Part shown: in pieces, positions 1 through 12,365 of the stretch | Layout: each line of letters starts with the position of its first letter | How positions within the stretch are numbered: the stretch's first letter is position 1 | Assembly: GCA_013076295.1 (NCBI GenBank) | Contig: RQOL01000395.1 | Location: 1-64,000, forward strand | Length of the DNA stretch: 64,000 nt | Origin: Sanderia malayensis | Taxonomy: Eukaryota; Cnidaria; Scyphozoa; Semaeostomeae; Pelagiidae | Direction: 5' to 3' | The notes under the pieces: generated by a model | Told to the model about the DNA's origin: nothing | The model's database searches: none | Seen by the model: only the letters and a program-made list of their open reading frames with translations | Made by a program: the position numbers and the translations under genes

Positions 1-719
1 TGAATTTGATGTGAGAGTTTGAATTTTGTGAGAGTTTGAATTTGATGTGAGAGTTTGAATTTGATGTGAGAGTTTGAATTTGATGTGAAGTTTGAATTTG
101 ATGTGAGAGTTTGAATTTGATGTGAGAGTTTGAATTTGATGTGAGAGTTTGAATTTGATGTGAGAGTTTGAATTTGATGTGAAGTTTGAATTTGATGTGA
201 GAGTTTGAATTTGATGTGAAGGTTTGAATTTGATGTGAGAGTTTGAATTTGATGTGAGAGTTTGAATTTGATGTGAGAGTTTGAATTTGATGTGAAGTTT
301 GAATTTGATGTGAGAGTTTGAATTTGATGTGAGAGTTTGAATTTGATGTGAGAGTTTGAATTTGATGTGAAGGTTTGAATTTGATGTGAGAGTTTGAATT
401 TGATGTGAAGGTTTGAATTTGATGTGAGAGTTTGAATTTGATGTGAGAGTTTGAATTTGATGTGAGAGTTTGAATTTGATGTAGTTTGAATTTGATGTGA
501 GAGTTTGAATGATGTGAAGGTTTGAATTTGATGTGAGAGTTTGAATTTGATGTGAGAGTTTGAATTTGATGTGAGAGTTTGAATTTGATGTGAGAGTTTG
601 AATTTGATGTGGAAGGTAGGTTTTGAGAATTTGATGTGAGAGTTTGAATTTGATGTGAAGGTTTGAATTTGATGTGAGAGTTTGAATTTGATGTGAGAGT
701 TTGAATTTGATGTGAGAGT
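1..719. repeat. 19-bp minisatellite array
   Basis: Tandem copies of a 19-bp unit (gagagtttgaatttgatgt), mixed with 18-bp forms that have gaag in place of gagag, run from the window edge to about 719, roughly 38 copies. A few copies are damaged near 481-510 and 611-630. The array probably continues to the left of the window. No coding role is seen. Confidence 0.95.
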
Positions 720-3700
720 TATGGGCCACCGTATCAGAGAGTCCTTTTTTTAATTCCTGAATTCCTCCGGGCATATTGCTGTGCGAATTTTTTATAAAAC
801 ATCAAAACACACGGAAATTGAAAGTGATTATATCGATTTTATCCGAATTCAATCGTAATTTTTGAGCAACAGGTGCATGTAAATTCACATAATTAAAAAT
901 AATATTCCAAGTTAAAGATTAGACCGGAAAGAATATTTATCAAAAGTGTTTGAAACTGAATTTCATCAATTGACAAAGCAAACTTTCATTTTGGAGGAGT
1001 ACAACAATTATTTATGTTGAGCAAAATTGGCCTTCACCTATGCCCCCGAACTATTTGTTTTCAGACGTGTAAAAAGCAAAATAACGCCTGAATTAAACGT
1101 AAAATTTATATATAGCTTTAAACTTGATATTACTAATCATTTTCAAAACTTTAAGCCCCAAAATTAACAACAAATCAGTCCGAAAATCATACGTTTTTGC
1201 TGGGCCTAGGCGCTGCAGACACAGGCCGAAGTAAATTTGAAAAGATCTCGGATTGAAAAAAGAAATGAAGCTATCACCTGTTTATAATTTTCTCCTGTCA
1301 TCATCGAAAGGTTTTTAAAATTCTTGTTAGGGTTTACTCGTGAAGCATAGTAATAAAACAATGCAGGGTCACGTTTTCTCTCACATTGTCGGCACATTTT
1401 CCCTTGTTTTCCTTGCCTTTCATGAAAATTAATTCTTGAAATTCCCCGGGTCACTAACTTATGCAATTTCTATTGTTAATTGGTTAGCCAATCACAGTCC
1501 ATTATTGCGAGGTAGGTACCAGGGCCATGTCAGCGAAGCTGGAAGGGCCCTGGGTTCGAGGTTGGTAGAATACCTCAGCGGGACTCTTGCTGTGGGAAAA
1601 ACACAGGCAAGGCATATCAAATAACGGCAAAGAAAAGAACAATTGAAAATTCAGATTTAAAGGTCGTGTAGGACAATTTTTGCTGCAATATTCCATTGAT
1701 AGAATGATAAATCGGGGTTTTATTTTCCTGCAATATTGCCCAGGGCAGCATTTCGCTGCAATTTTACTTGCAATAGTCATTCTTGAAGCATTACATCGGC
1801 CTAAACATAAGTTGAAACGCAACGAATAACGACCTTCATTCTCGAAGATTTTGATTTGTACAATTCTTTGGCCTGGGCATCGCAAAACTTTTTGCAACAT
1901 TTACAAGCGTCTGTTTCCTCCATTTGATGGGAAATATATTTGCATGCTTTATCTCGCATCACGTGGAAGAAATCAATGATATGATTTTATGTATTCGTTC
2001 TCTTCTTTTGCCCTTAGGTGATTTATGTACTTTTGATGATACATTTGAAAACTCCACAAAAGATTGTGCAAATAAAATGAAAATTATAGTACAATTCAAA
2101 CTTTACATGATTGAATTAAAGAAAACGTTGAAAACTTCACTTACATGCTTGAATTGAAGAAAACGTTGGATGTGATTGGTGTTCAATTCTTTTCAAGCGT
2201 TCTTCAAATCAATTACCTCTTGTCGTGGAGGAACTTGAGTTGCCTTTGAAATGAAAAATCGAAGGATAGACAAACAAAGCATGTTTTAGACACCGCGGGG
2301 GCTCATTACGTCACAACTGTAAACAGCACATGTAAGGGCCCATGTACAGTCGACTTTCTGCGGACTTAGCTCAGTGGTGGTAATTAATTGGAATGCCAGG
2401 AATCGAGAAATTTGCTCAACGCTGAGGCTTCGTTCACACGACACCGTTTTCATTTCGCTCCGGATTCCAGAGGCAAAACGGTGCGCATTTTTCACTGTGT
2501 TCACACGACACCGTTTTCACTTTCACAAGTTTACGCTTCACTTCGCTCCCGCTGCGATTCCTGCTGTTTCAAATATTTGTAATGTTGCTTTTGCGCCAAA
2601 ATTTGACAGCCTATGCCCATTTCCGTGTTCAAAAATTTCCTAAATTTAGCTTGGTGAGTAGTTTGTAATCAAATCAACAATAAACTATATATGTTCTCAC
2701 TATCAAGCATGTAATAAAGTCATTACAGGAACAAAAAATTCAAAAACATCTAAGACAAACACATTCATATTCAATTTGTCAAGTCAATCAAGTATTTCTA
2801 AATTGTTTACATTCGGATGATTTGTTTACGTTTAGATGTATTGTTTTCATTTTGTTGTTGAGGTCACGCATGCAATTAAAAATGCCCGAAGAAGAGAAAA
2901 GGTTTTCTTTATGTTTATAGTTTATTTGCTGGAAAAAACAACAGAAAATGTTTAACAAAAGGACTGCTTGAACATTTTCTATATCAATGCAAGCATAAAT
3001 GAGATTGGCCTCAGAGTGCTGCCTCTCAAATATGTAGGACTGAAATGATGGAGGGGCAATGACAACAATGACATGTCAGTCGGTCATAATGAATGTTATA
3101 AAACGTATTACAACTATGTATGGTGGGCAGGTTGACCCAAGAAACAACGACTTATTTATGAAACAAGTGTCTCTTGATCATAATCAATTCGTTAACAGAA
3201 CTGACAGAACGATAAACGATAGAACGATAGAACTAACTAACTGAACAAATTACAGCGTTTAAATACAAAATTAGAATTAGAATTACGTAAATTAATAAAA
3301 GAACCAATAAAAATGAGAATAACAGGAAAAATAAATAAGAATGAAAGATTGAGATAAGCATTCATGGCTATAACAAAGTAGAAATATACGTAAAATTATT
3401 AATCGAGGGGGCATTATTCGAGGGGGGCGTTTATTAGAAAGTACAAGATCACAGGCTCTGTCATTGGGTCCAGAAAAGGAGAAAATGGTTTAGGTGAGCC
3501 TTGCTTTATCGTGCAACAACGTAGAAAATGAAAGTCGCCATGGTTTTGAAGAAAGAGGGGGCGTTTAATCGAGGGGGAGCATTTATTGCAAAAGTTGGTA
3601 GCATAAGGGGGCGTTTATTCGAGGGGGGCTTTTAATCGAGGGGGCGTTTAATCGAGGAAATACGGTAGTCATGTGAGAAAGGAAGGAAAGATTATCATTG

Positions 3701-4203
3701 AGTACAGGGTGTGAGGCAAATACTAAACAAAGAAGAAAATATATCGTAATGAATGAACGAAAGGAGAGTGTCGTGACAACTAGATAAAATCACGAAGAGT
3801 AGCAAATCATTTATATACATGTTAAAGAAAAGGGGACCAAGAACTGAGCCTTGCGGGACTCCAAAGAAAGATTTTTAAATTTACTAAAGATCCGTTGATT
3901 TTCACTTTACCCTGCCTTTTTCCAAAGCGGAGCCAGAGAGAGAAACCATGTCGTGTTTACTCTGTATTTGATTTCATTGACTGAAATGAGATACATTTTT
4001 GGAAGCTAGAAATATGCAGGATTTAAGTAAGTGATAAAGACAGACAGCCGCAGACAAAGACAACGATGGTGAAGGTGAAGGGAACGTATTTAAGGCAGTG
4101 ACAGATGAAACTGCTTTCCAGTCCAGTTACAGCGTTGCAAAAGTATTACCTAATTGTTTTCCACAAACAGAATCATTACAGAACACCGTTCAAAATAGTA
4201 GGA
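720..4203. other. intergenic region with repeat scraps
   Basis: No exon I can support. The stretch holds two copies of a cgttcacacgacaccgtttt repeat near 2433 and 2500, probably transposon debris, and a partial copy of the aataagcccc-type MITE family (about 3395-3666, G-rich unit ggggggcgtttattcgagg repeated). The short open frames here lack splice context or recognisable domains. Confidence 0.6.
3803..3862 (-). pseudogene. reverse transcriptase fragment (LINE remnant)
   Basis: Read on the minus strand, this stretch encodes GVPQGSVLGPLFFNMYIND, the conserved block just before the catalytic aspartates in non-LTR retrotransposon reverse transcriptases. The LINE at 56197-58989 has the same block. 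Frames break on both sides, so this is a small relic. I could not define its ends. Confidence 0.6.
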
Positions 4204-4431
4204 ATGAAAGTGATTGCATTCATATTCATTGTTTCATCTTTGATGTTCCTCGTGGATATCACCCAAGCCCAACAACCAACCAATGCTACCAAACTCAAAA
4301 CAATAAGTTGCAAAAACGATTGCGCTGGAGCCACAGTAGCTTGCCGTACTGCTAGTGAAACAATGCAAGAACATATGGACTGTGTTCTTAGTTACCATCG
4401 CTGCCTGTCAAGTTGCAAACGAGGCCATTGA
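4204..4431 (+). CDS. small secreted six-cysteine peptide
   Basis: A 75-residue protein. I chose the ATG at 4204 rather than the in-frame ATG at 4105 because a clear signal peptide starts there (MKVIAFIFIVSSLMFLVDITQA), with likely cleavage after Ala22. The mature part holds only six cysteines, spaced C-x3-C-x6-C-x12-C-x6-C-x3-C, which is mirror-symmetric. Cysteines at i, i+4 and i+11 fall on one face of a helix, so a two-helix hairpin stapled by three disulfides is a reasonable inference. A TATA-like TATTTAA lies at 4087-4093. It appears to be a single exon. It does not match the ShK spacing. Family unknown; toxin, antimicrobial or signalling roles are all possible and none is shown. Confidence 0.6.
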   Translation: MKVIAFIFIVSSLMFLVDITQAQQPTNATKLKTISCKNDCAGATVACRTASETMQEHMDCVLSYHRCLSSCKRGH

Positions 4432-5475
4432 TGTTTGTTCGCAAACAAGTGACATTCTGAACAGTTAATATACGATTTTATATTTTGATTATATTTGATG
4501 TTTGATGATTATAAACGACTTTAATGATTATAAATGTTAATGATCTTGATGATTGCTATCTTCAGATAATTTTTAACAATCTTACCTTGTAATCAACTGT
4601 GGTATCATTTTCCATTGAATAAGTATATGCAGCCAGTTGGACTATCTTCTTTCTCCAACCTCTGAAGTTTGTTTCAAGATCAGGGTTTTTCAAATTTGGC
4701 AATATTTTAACTTTTTCGTATCGATTATTATACTTTACAGCGGTTTTTTTGAAACGATTATTATGCCTTGTGTGAGGAACTAATTACACAAAACTTTTCT
4801 TCAAACTATGCCGAACATTTCATTTCTTTCGACATGCTTACTGCTGTATTGTTGGCTTTTCGCCGAAAGATTAAAATACAAACAATTTGAGCATTTTGCA
4901 TGAATAAATTCAAAACTAACTGTCGAGGTTTGCTATTTTCCTCACGCAATTATCTGGTTGGCTTCAGTATATAGCATCTGTCTAGAAATCATATGAGCCC
5001 GAATTATGGAAAACATTAAGGGTAGAGTGATAACATAACATAAGGAGATCCTCGAGACCTTCAAACTGCCTTGGGCTGGGCACAAAGGAATAATTTGAAG
5101 AAAAGGAGAGCTCATAATATAGACTGTAGAATGTTTTTAATCTGTTTTTGTAAGACTGATGTTCGATTTCAAATGACCTTCTCCGTTACAAGAGGTTCTC
5201 GTGTTGCAGCTTTGACGTCAATGCGTGGAGTTTTTCGCACGAAAAACATGAATTTTAAGTAACTTATATAGTTGGCATATATGCAAGTCAAACTTGCACC
5301 GAACTGATCAGAAAAGCTTTATCAACTTTAAGACGGAAAATGATGTCAACAAATTTCATTGTATAAAAAAATTTTAATGATATAAGCAGCATAAGATGTG
5401 ATTAATATAACCGTAAAATGACACAAATATACTATGGCAACAATAATGGCTGCAAGTGTGTCTCTTTTATTGCTA
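4432..5475. other. intergenic, no gene seen
   Basis: AT-rich sequence between the six-cysteine peptide and the 3' end of the minus-strand Ig gene. No exon, RNA gene or clear repeat was recognised. Confidence 0.5.
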
Positions 5476-8019
5476 TTACGGAGTTTCTTTAATTGGGGTT
5501 GATTGCTTTTGATCTACAAGACAAAATAATTCATGTTAACAAACAATCATTTTTGTTAATCAACCAGGTTAAAGATAGCAGGCTTTTACGCCTAAGTGAG
5601 CTTTGTCGTTTCAAATAAAATACATACCGTGTTTGGTGTTATTAGCCCTTGCGATGGTGAAATTGTGCCTTGTCTGTGGAGTGTATTTTGTTTTGTTGTA
5701 TGAACTGGGCGTGGTTGGTTTTGGCCTAACTCGCTTGCCTACAAATTTAAATAATGCGAGTCAAAAAATAAAATGTATTCTGCTTTTTGGTTTGCTGTTG
5801 GAGCGGAGCAATGCAACCTGACTTTCAAGTTTCGTTCAGTTCTGTAGATTATAATCATATAAAACAAAATACTTACCACGCACTACAAAAAGACGAAATT
5901 CTCGTTTGATTAAAATCTTGCTTTTATCACCCACGCATATACATTTATAATTCGCCCAATCTCCGTAATTTAAATCCCTGATGGTAAGAATTTGATCATT
6001 TTCGTGCAATTTCATTCTTTTTTCTGAAAGAACATCCTCTTTGCTCAATCTCCGCTTATTCATATACCTATGACATCGAAAAAAACATTTTGTTCTCAAA
6101 ATACACACTTGATAGCCATCGATGCCGGAGCCCTTTCATGAGGGGGTGCAGGGGGCAAGAAGTGCCCTTTTTGAATTATTACGGCGTTTTTGCTTTACAA
6201 CAAGACGTATTGTGATCAACGATCGCCATTGGTATTTAACTGAAACAGCAGATTAGATACAGCATAGCACCATGATATACAATACCGTAAATCCTAGAAT
6301 AAGCCCCCACCTTCGAATAAGCCCCCATCCTGATAATCATTTGCAAGCTATTGAGCCCAAGTATTGAGACGTAGAAGTTGTTTAGAATGTATTGCAAGTA
6401 GCAGCAAGTTTAAACCAATAACTTCATTGGTTGGCTGCATAGTATAGCTTTTATTTTGCTTAATATTGGACAATAATCAGGCTAAAATTTAGTTTTTCCA
6501 AATACGCTTCCGGGAATTTATTCGAAGATTTACGGTAAACTCAATTTTTTTATAAGAAACACTCTATAAGAAACGGTAGGCTCAATTTTTCCAAAGCTAA
6601 GAAACAGCCCTACCAAAATTGAAAAGGCTAAGAAGCTTTTATACCATAGGAAGGGCACTTTTGGGCGTGGCATTGTTTTTAAATGCCCTTTAAAAGAGTT
6701 TGACCCCCTGTGCCCCAGTGTGCTTCCGGCATCCCTGTAGCAAGGGGCTCCGCAATATGAAAATTGCAAGTATCTATCTTGACCAAGTCGATTTTTGTCC
6801 ACCTACCATTCAACAGATACTGGTTCCAATGAAGTCACGGAGCAATCCAACGAGATTTTACTTCCAAGAAATCCCACAAAAAATGTTTGAACTGCTGAAT
6901 GAAACTTCAAGTCGTCTGAAAATTTAAACAAACTGTTTGTAGATTGATACGACAAAATAGGAAAGTATAAAAATAATACAAGAAAGAAAGCATATGTCAG
7001 CTTTCTTAGGTATTTCCCTACAGCGCCTCCATATAGAACAATAAAGAAAAGCAAATTCGAAAACTTACAATTGAAAAAATCCAGTTCAAGCCCTTGTTGT
7101 TCCTTGATGCTAAATGTTTTTGCTGAGTATCCAAGAGAGTTGACAGCCATACACGTATATGTTCCTAATTCTGCTCTGGAAATATTGTAAAACATGTATG
7201 AAGCTATTCGCAACACGCTGTTGCCTTTTCCCTCTTTATGAATCTTTCGAAATTTTGCAGGTCTCGCTTGGTTTTTCATTGAATTCGCCATTTTCACAGG
7301 AAAAAGTTGCAAGCAACCACCACGATAAGGCCAGGCCAAACATTGAATCATTAGGTCTTGTCCAATTCTTGCAAAAAATATTTTGTTGCTCGTTGGTCTT
7401 ATCATGTATGGCTTTCCTCGAGATCGTTCTGCAAAAATAATTAAAACAAAATTTAAGAAAGTTTAGTATGTTAGGTTCAGAAGTTGTAAAATAACTCACA
7501 AATTTGCATTTTTATAAAGAATCGAATGATTTCAATTTGCACATAGCATTTTCTCGTTATAAGAAATATTATTATTTTTTTCCAAAAATATTATAGTCTT
7601 TTTTAACTTGGATGATTATAGTACCAAGATAGTGCAAGTTTCTTATAAAAATAGGTAGACTCAATAAACATAAAGTAGGTTTGGAGCAAGTGCGAACAAT
7701 AATACGTGTACAAGATTTTTGCACAACCTAAATGTCAGTAACATATTTTTTGGTGAATTTTTTAATTTACTACTTGCTTGAATGAAAATGAAATTAAAAG
7801 ATAAAGCTGCTACATTCCTCGCGACTGCTACATTCCTCGAGAGCATCAATAGTCCCATTTGAAATTTAAAAAAAAGTCACTAGCTACATAGATGTTTTAA
7901 ATTTATGGACATTCAAAGTTGATGATAAATTGACGACGAATTCTCTTACCTGCATTAACGAATGTTGTTGCCACTGCGAGGAGGAAAATGAGGAGGAGCT
8001 GATTTGTGACGTGGGTCAT
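5476..8019 (-). CDS. secreted two-Ig-domain protein, FGFR-ectodomain-like
   Basis: Five exons on the minus strand: 7950-8019, 7069-7428, 6807-6915, 5877-6067 and 5476-5513. Phases agree throughout and give 255 residues. Exon 1 encodes a signal peptide (MTHVTNQLLLIFLLAVATTFVNA). Exon 2 is one Ig domain, ending in LGTYTCMAVNSLGY. Exons 3 and 4 make a second Ig domain, split by a phase-2 intron inside the core Trp codon (SLDCS...VEWYMNK...NYKCIC). The last exon adds DQKQSTPIKETP and a stop, with AATAAA at 5466-5471. No membrane span or kinase is seen, so a secreted product is inferred. The first Ig domain has an extra Cys (GGC) and a poorly placed core Trp. The tail exon is short and the least certain part. 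The style resembles FGFR/FGFRL Ig domains, but a generic Ig protein is possible. Confidence 0.65.
6285..6535. mobile_element. MITE with CCGTAAATC termini, TA duplication
   Basis: The ends are inverted copies (CCGTAAATCC... and ...GATTTACGG) flanked by TA on both sides, as for Tc1/mariner-type elements. It lies in an intron of the two-Ig gene. A relative occurs at 27608-27878 and a partial one near 3395-3666. Confidence 0.7.
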
Positions 8020-8984
8020 TATGATGACGACAAAAAGGCAAGTTCAGCAGTATTCTTGCTGTGAAAAAACAAAAACTGCAAATGTAAACCGTCTGTAAAA
8101 GAGATAGTCACTGAAAAAAACTTAATTGACCTATATAACACTGCTTTGTTTTATAAGAATAATGTTTAAGACTGCACTTTTGCTTTCCACAAACTTCCCC
8201 ACTCGCCATTTTGTTGCAAAATACCAGAAAAGCAATTATTATACCATATAGTTTATATATATAATTCCATGTAATTTGTCCATCCAACCATTTCTCAAAG
8301 TCTATAAATTATCATTCATAGTCTTTTCTTTATAAATTACATACAAGCAACATTGGACTGGACGACAGCAAGGGTTGATGTTCAAGTTTAGTTTGAGTAA
8401 ACATAGAAGTATATAACACTGATTTAAACCATTTAAGGAATACTGACACAGACATTTTAATGCAAAAAATAAATCAAATTCATTTTTATGAAATATAGAC
8501 ATATTCTTACATGCTTATTGAAAATCTTTCTCTCAGTCACAATTGAATTTCAACGTTCTTCTTCAAGACCCACGAACTTTCATCTGAATTTTGTCCTGAA
8601 ATGTGTTGTGGATGCTGGAAGGATATAGAGAACTGAGAAGTGCAAAGCTTTATTTATCTAATTTTAACACTGCGGGAATCTATTGCGTGCAGTCCAAACA
8701 AAGCAATATTGACAACATGCCGCGCTTTTCTGGCACGTCCTTGCACGCCTGTTCGGCGTTAGACGCAGGGTTGCCATACTGGCAACCAATGGTAGAGCCT
8801 GCAGGGCACCAAAAGGTGACAAGAGTAAAAGGAAAACGAACTCCAATGTGATATGCTATGAAACTGTATCAAAGAATTCCAGCCGTAAAGATGACACTGA
8901 ATATCAATTTGCAATCGAATAAGAATGTAGTAAAAAAGCTAAAAACTACGCTTATATAAAATCAGTCTTTATTTTCTGTTCGTC
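8020..8984. other. intergenic between two minus-strand genes
   Basis: Upstream of the two-Ig gene and downstream of the protease. Nothing recognised apart from short chance frames. Any promoter of the Ig gene should lie just above 8019. Confidence 0.5.
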
Positions 8985-11900
8985 TCAATTAGTGTTTCTG
9001 ATGTTGTCAATCCAATCTCTGAACTCACTGACACGGGCAAACACTGTGTATTTCTCACTCCTGTCACATCTGGATGATCCCCAGCTAACTGCACCAGTCA
9101 GTGTCCACTTTCTACCATTTTTGGTGCACACGTATGGACCACCGGAATCACCATGACAACCGCTCATTTTTGTCCCAGGCTCCTGTCCTGCGCACAACAT
9201 GTTTTTTGTAATGGCTGTTCCTCCCCATTTTTGATTCAGTTTCCTGCATTTCCTGTTAGTAACCGTTGGCATTTCAGCTTCCATTAGAATCTGACTGCTT
9301 GTGCCATCACCAGTTGTCTTTCCCCAACCTACAACAAACATTTAATTGCTTACCATTCACAAAAACTGCTTTCCATACAATCGCCAGCTGCCGCATCCGG
9401 CGATATCAGCTTCTTTGACCCAATTACATATTCAAATGCTATTTTATTCTCCAAATAGCAAAATAAAAGAGTCACACTTTAAATATTGCCACGTCTGACG
9501 AACCTCCCTTTCTCGTAAACATTCAATGAGCCCCCCATTAAAAAAATGAAGTTTACACTATGTTGCTTTTCCTACCAGTAATAAAGCACAAATCTTTGAT
9601 ATTAGCTGCCTCTCCTTGTTTTGGTAAACAAGCCAGTCCGACTTTGTCTGGATTACCAAACTTATCTTTCTTCAAAACAACTTTGTTTTTCAATTTTATC
9701 ATCGCAATGTCACTGTCAAGCGTTGTAGAACTGTAATCTTTGTGGCTTATTATTTTCTCAATCTTGAATTTCTGTTCTGTTTTTTCTGTTACAGATCTAA
9801 AGCAATGAAACAATTTCAAATTTTATTATTATGCCATACGTCATGCCATACATAATGTATGTCATACGTAGACTCATTACATTGCGTCCCTGTGCCTCGA
9901 TCGCAACTAGCAAAACCGAGTAAAGCACAGGGATGCAATGTAGTGACTATACGTCATACGTACCTATCATGTTCCCCAAGCACAGCCTCCATAAACATAG
10001 CCTGGTCTTCTCGTCCATAAACGCAATGTGCCGCAGAAAGAACCCATTGTTCATCGATCAATGTACCACCACAGAAATACCCACCGAATCTAAGAAGAGC
10101 CACAGACCATGGCCATGAATGGGCTTCGGCTTCAACACCTCCAATAACTCTTCCTTGGACAGGCCCTCTTAATCCACAGTCGTCTAATTAATAAATAGTT
10201 TCTCATAGAAATATTATAAATAATTACATCATAAAATGCCCCCTGCATTAAAAGTCCCCTCTTTCTTCTCTTTCCCTTCTTCCATGCTCTAATTGTTGTA
10301 TTTCCTACCTCGGCAGAATTTGCATGTTTTGGGACAGTTGTCATGCATCCATTTAAACCATCGGCTTGCCTTTTTACAGAACCTTTTGAAACCGGGGCAA
10401 TTCTTCGCATGCTTGGGAGTATCTTTGCAGGCTGTCATTTAAAAACAGAACAACAACAAAATTAGTATTTTTCGTTCTCTTTCTGACGTACTACTCTGAT
10501 GAGTGTCAGACGAAAAGCTTTAGTATTTACTATGTTTCGCCATGTTTCCGATTTTAAAAACAATTAGTATTTTCCAAATCTTTACGAGTGCCAGTGATGC
10601 TCATAACGATAGATGTCTACTGATGTCTCTATTTTTATTGAAGTACCATTTCATATGACACTACACCGAATTAATTAAGCCTTTGATCCCTATGAGCGAT
10701 TATAGATATTCGACGTATATCTGTTGTTGATAATTTATGATAATTTATATTAATCTATATACATAAACTACACTGAATCGTGGATCTGCTTTACCTGGTT
10801 TAGGTTTGGGTTTTGTCGTTGGTGGAAGAGTTGTTTGTGCTGGAAATAACGATAAACAAATGAAGTATACTACAATGCGATATAAGAAAAGATGTTACCT
10901 ATTCATATTGTATTGTTTGTACAAAGGAAATTAGACACAAGAATTGCTAGCGGCAGAATATACCAAAGGTAAGTGGATTTTCAAGCCTTTTTCTTTCTAT
11001 GATAATCTAATATGGAGTCTTAGGAATCTTAATGAGTCAAAGACCAACGCCAACCGTATGAATTGTAGCTGTTGTTGAGTCTCAAAGCCTTTTAATTGTT
11101 GTGGCTGTATCAAACAGTCATTCTGATTGGCTAGCTACCCACAAGATTACGGGTGCAATATGATGCATTAATGTGGCCTGGGAACGACTTGACTCTGCGA
11201 TTTCTTAAACATATCGAATGTGGAGGAGCTTACTCTGGCGTGGCGCAAATTGTTTATGAGGTCATAGAAATAATATGAGTTCTAGAAATAATATAAGTTA
11301 TAGACGCCTAGACCGCTATAATTTAAGTGGATATTGGAAATATTACTTTTGGTATTTGCTATAGAGACGAAAACTCGTCGTTAACTTTACGCAGCTATTA
11401 AAATTTTTGATGGCAATTCCTCTAAAAATAATAAAAATAATAGATGCAAAGCTCAATTATATTGAGTTATGTAGTTGAATAGGAAATATACGTTTGCCTA
11501 TTGTGCACTATGGAAATTTACAGTTTGTGACTCTTCAATGAATTAACAAAGTATGAATTATTAATAATAAATTAACAACTTACTTACCAGGACAAAGTCC
11601 ACATGTCTTCTTGCAATTCTTCTTCATGAATGAAAAGTATTGTGATTTTCGTGAACAGAAACCCTTCCAATAGTTCTCGCAGTTTTTGTCATGCTCTGGT
11701 TCGTTCAAACACTCTGGATTCTCTGATCATAAACAAAAAGCATAATGCAACATTAAGATGAAAACATTCATTCGTGTGGCTCACTGTGCTCACAAAAAGG
11801 GAAACATTGAAATTTTGTATTGTGAATGTGCGAAATAACAGAGCGAAAACAATCTTTGTTTTCTTTAAAAGTCTTCCTAGCATATTTATGGCTAGCTGTC

Positions 11901-12365
11901 ATTGACCCTTGGTGTTAGCATCAGAGAGCGTGCGTCTCAGATTACAAAACTTAACAGTTCAATCTGCACGAAAGATGTGATGAATAAATAATACATATAC
12001 CAAGAATAGAAAATTGTTCAAAATTACAAACTTTTTGGGCAATATCCGCAAGTTTTCTTGCAATTTTTCTTCATATAGGTCATATAAATTTTCGTGCAGT
12101 AACCTTTTTTTGCCCAAGTACTGCAAAAATCTTTCTCTATGTCATCGCAAGGATTCGCTACAAAACAAAGTACGTAACATACGCATATAGCAAGAGGATT
12201 GTGGGGTAATAATCCCTTGCCCCCAGTTGCACACAAAGGAATTTCAGTGGGGTAAATTTTAGCACAAAGTTGTAAGATTGTTAGGAGCGGGTTTGTAATA
12301 TTCATACCTGCATTGGTGTAAACAATTGAAAGAGCAATCAAGAGAAGTGCTTTGATTAGCATCAT
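8985..12365 (-). CDS. ShKT(x3)-chymotrypsin-like serine protease
   Basis: Eight exons: 12308-12365, 12032-12157, 11588-11722, 10795-10839, 10309-10431, 9964-10183, 9576-9796 and 8985-9328. Phases agree and give 423 residues. Order: signal peptide 1-19; ShKT domains at about 20-61, 62-106 and 122-162, each with six Cys; a Pro/Thr/Lys linker at 107-121; S1 peptidase from 163. The activation site is R174/VIGG. The triad is H215 (SAAHC), D265 (DSDIAMIKL) and S371 (GDSGGP). Residue S365, six before the catalytic Ser, matches position 189 and suggests chymotrypsin-like rather than trypsin-like specificity. AATAAA lies at 8968-8973. The donor of exon 2 is weak (GTTTGT); reading through it gives a stop after CPKSL, i.e. 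a short single-ShKT peptide. ShKT-bearing digestive proteases are known in sea anemones. Likely secreted. Confidence 0.85.
9869..9952. mobile_element. 84-bp MITE beside a splice donor
   Basis: Inverted ends (tagactcattacattgc and its near complement) flanked by an 8-bp direct repeat gtcatacg (9861-9868 and 9953-9960). It sits in a protease intron, a few bases from the donor of the His exon. A related copy is at 38876-38979. Confidence 0.65.

Noticed and set aside
1..719. CRISPR-like regular repeats at the window start
   Set aside because: Units are contiguous without unique spacers; a simple minisatellite in a eukaryotic genome.
2364..2395. tRNA A-box-like tagctcagtgg
   Set aside because: No matching B box or cloverleaf downstream; at most a worn SINE.
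5603..5821. Hydrophobic 72-codon plus-strand frame
   Set aside because: Lies in an intron of the minus-strand Ig gene; no upstream signals and no homologue recognised.
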